A stretch of DNA of 6,114 nt. It comes from Anaerolineae bacterium (GTDB lineage Bacteria > Chloroflexota > Anaerolineae > Epilineales > JAHCIE01). A program made the position numbers and the translations under genes. The notes below the pieces were generated by a model. It did no database searches and was not told where the DNA came from. It saw only the letters and a list, made by a program, of their open reading frames with translations. Position 1 is the first letter of the stretch, and each line of letters starts with the position of its first letter. Below are positions 6,012 through 6,114 of this stretch, one piece after another. The stretch covers positions 1-6,114 of the forward strand of contig JAHCIE010000207.1 of assembly GCA_026129385.1 (NCBI GenBank). The letters run 5' to 3'.

Positions 6012-6045
6012 AAAAACCGCCAGCCTCGATACGAGGTCTGGCGGT
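6012..6045 (-). terminator. Rho-independent terminator in the exporter leader
   Basis: Read on the minus strand, an arm at 6045-6033 pairs with 6028-6016 over a 3-nt TAT loop. It has 8 and 5 uninterrupted G/C-rich pairs on either side of one bulged A, and is followed directly by five T residues (6016-6012). The exporter's GGAGG begins only 12 nt further on. There is no room for a promoter between this terminator and the gene, so exporter transcripts must read through it. Confidence 0.8.
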
Positions 6046-6093
6046 GAACCACGAGCGGCAACGCAAACCGCGCTACCCAGACCTCTCGCCTGG
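6012..6093 (-). promoter_or_regulatory. Candidate transcription attenuator with competing hairpins
   Basis: Four segments in transcript order can pair alternately. Segment 1 is CCAGGC (6093-6088), segment 2 GAGGTCTGG (6085-6077), segment 3 CCAGACCTC (6041-6033, the 5' arm of the terminator) and segment 4 its 3' arm (6028-6016). Segments 2 and 3 form a perfect 9-bp antiterminator that excludes the 3:4 terminator. Segments 1 and 2 form a 6-bp hairpin (one G-U pair, loop GAGAG) that would free segment 3 and restore termination. The sensing part lies partly or wholly beyond the window edge, and I recognise no known riboswitch class in the visible 70 nt. Confidence 0.6.
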
Positions 6094-6114
6094 CACGGAA
6101 TTGCGCTGCTGATT

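Noticed and set aside
6035..6083. tRNA-like pairing: GGTCTGG and CCAGACC as a 7-bp acceptor stem with a GGTTC stretch between (minus strand).
   Set aside because: The enclosed length is only about 49 nt, with no anticodon arm and no proper T-arm. The pairing is better explained as antiterminator and terminator arms.
6070..6096. Short leader peptide beginning GTG-CCA-GGC and ending at TAG (MPGERSG, minus strand).
   Set aside because: There is no ribosome binding site before it and no run of regulatory codons, so it is not supportable, although it overlaps attenuator segments 1 and 2.
6012..6114. T-box riboswitch in the exporter leader.
   Set aside because: The antiterminator consensus (a UGGN bulge within a GGGUGGNACCGCG-like block) is not present; GGGTAGCGCGG is only a loose resemblance.

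Overview
This is a GC-rich bacterial window (roughly two-thirds G+C by eye, with one clearly AT-rich patch at 3557-3655). The mix of a polyphosphate glucokinase of the actinobacterial/chloroflexal type, a DUF2630-like small protein and a tyrosine phenol-lyase suggests Chloroflexota, less likely Actinomycetota. That placement is inference from gene content; there is no rRNA or tRNA gene here to settle it.

Left part (1-1300): one plus-strand gene (158-1237) with a near-consensus promoter encodes an archaeo-eukaryotic-type primase (AEP) of the sort seen in TOTE conflict systems, with a DnaG-like CHC2 zinc finger at its C-terminus. It looks like an accessory gene beside housekeeping metabolism. 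It is separated from a small convergent DUF2630-like gene (1315-1554, minus) by a strong symmetric hairpin that can serve as terminator on both strands.

Middle (1639-3660): a minus-strand pair, an Lrp/AsnC regulator followed 31 bp later by tyrosine phenol-lyase (TPL). Every catalytic and substrate-specificity residue I could recall from Citrobacter freundii TPL is present at a constant offset of 14. The pair is read from a near-perfect sigma-70 promoter placed so close to the regulator's ATG that the mRNA should be leaderless or nearly so. Just upstream lies a 10-bp-arm palindrome with repeated GTATAT half-sites, a good candidate Lrp operator. Together they look like a self-regulated tyrosine-degradation unit.

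Right part (3734-5226): a minus-strand two-gene operon, polyphosphate glucokinase and a creatininase-family hydrolase, joined by a one-base stop/start overlap (TGATG). The hydrolase belongs to a divergent branch in which the family's HGGN-type metal loop is replaced. At the far right (5369-5989, minus) is a LysE/RhtB-family exporter. Its leader carries a Rho-independent terminator between any possible promoter and the ribosome binding site, plus two competing alternative hairpins: a textbook attenuator layout whose signal is unknown because the leader runs off the window edge. No CRISPR array, insertion sequence, rRNA or convincing tRNA was seen.
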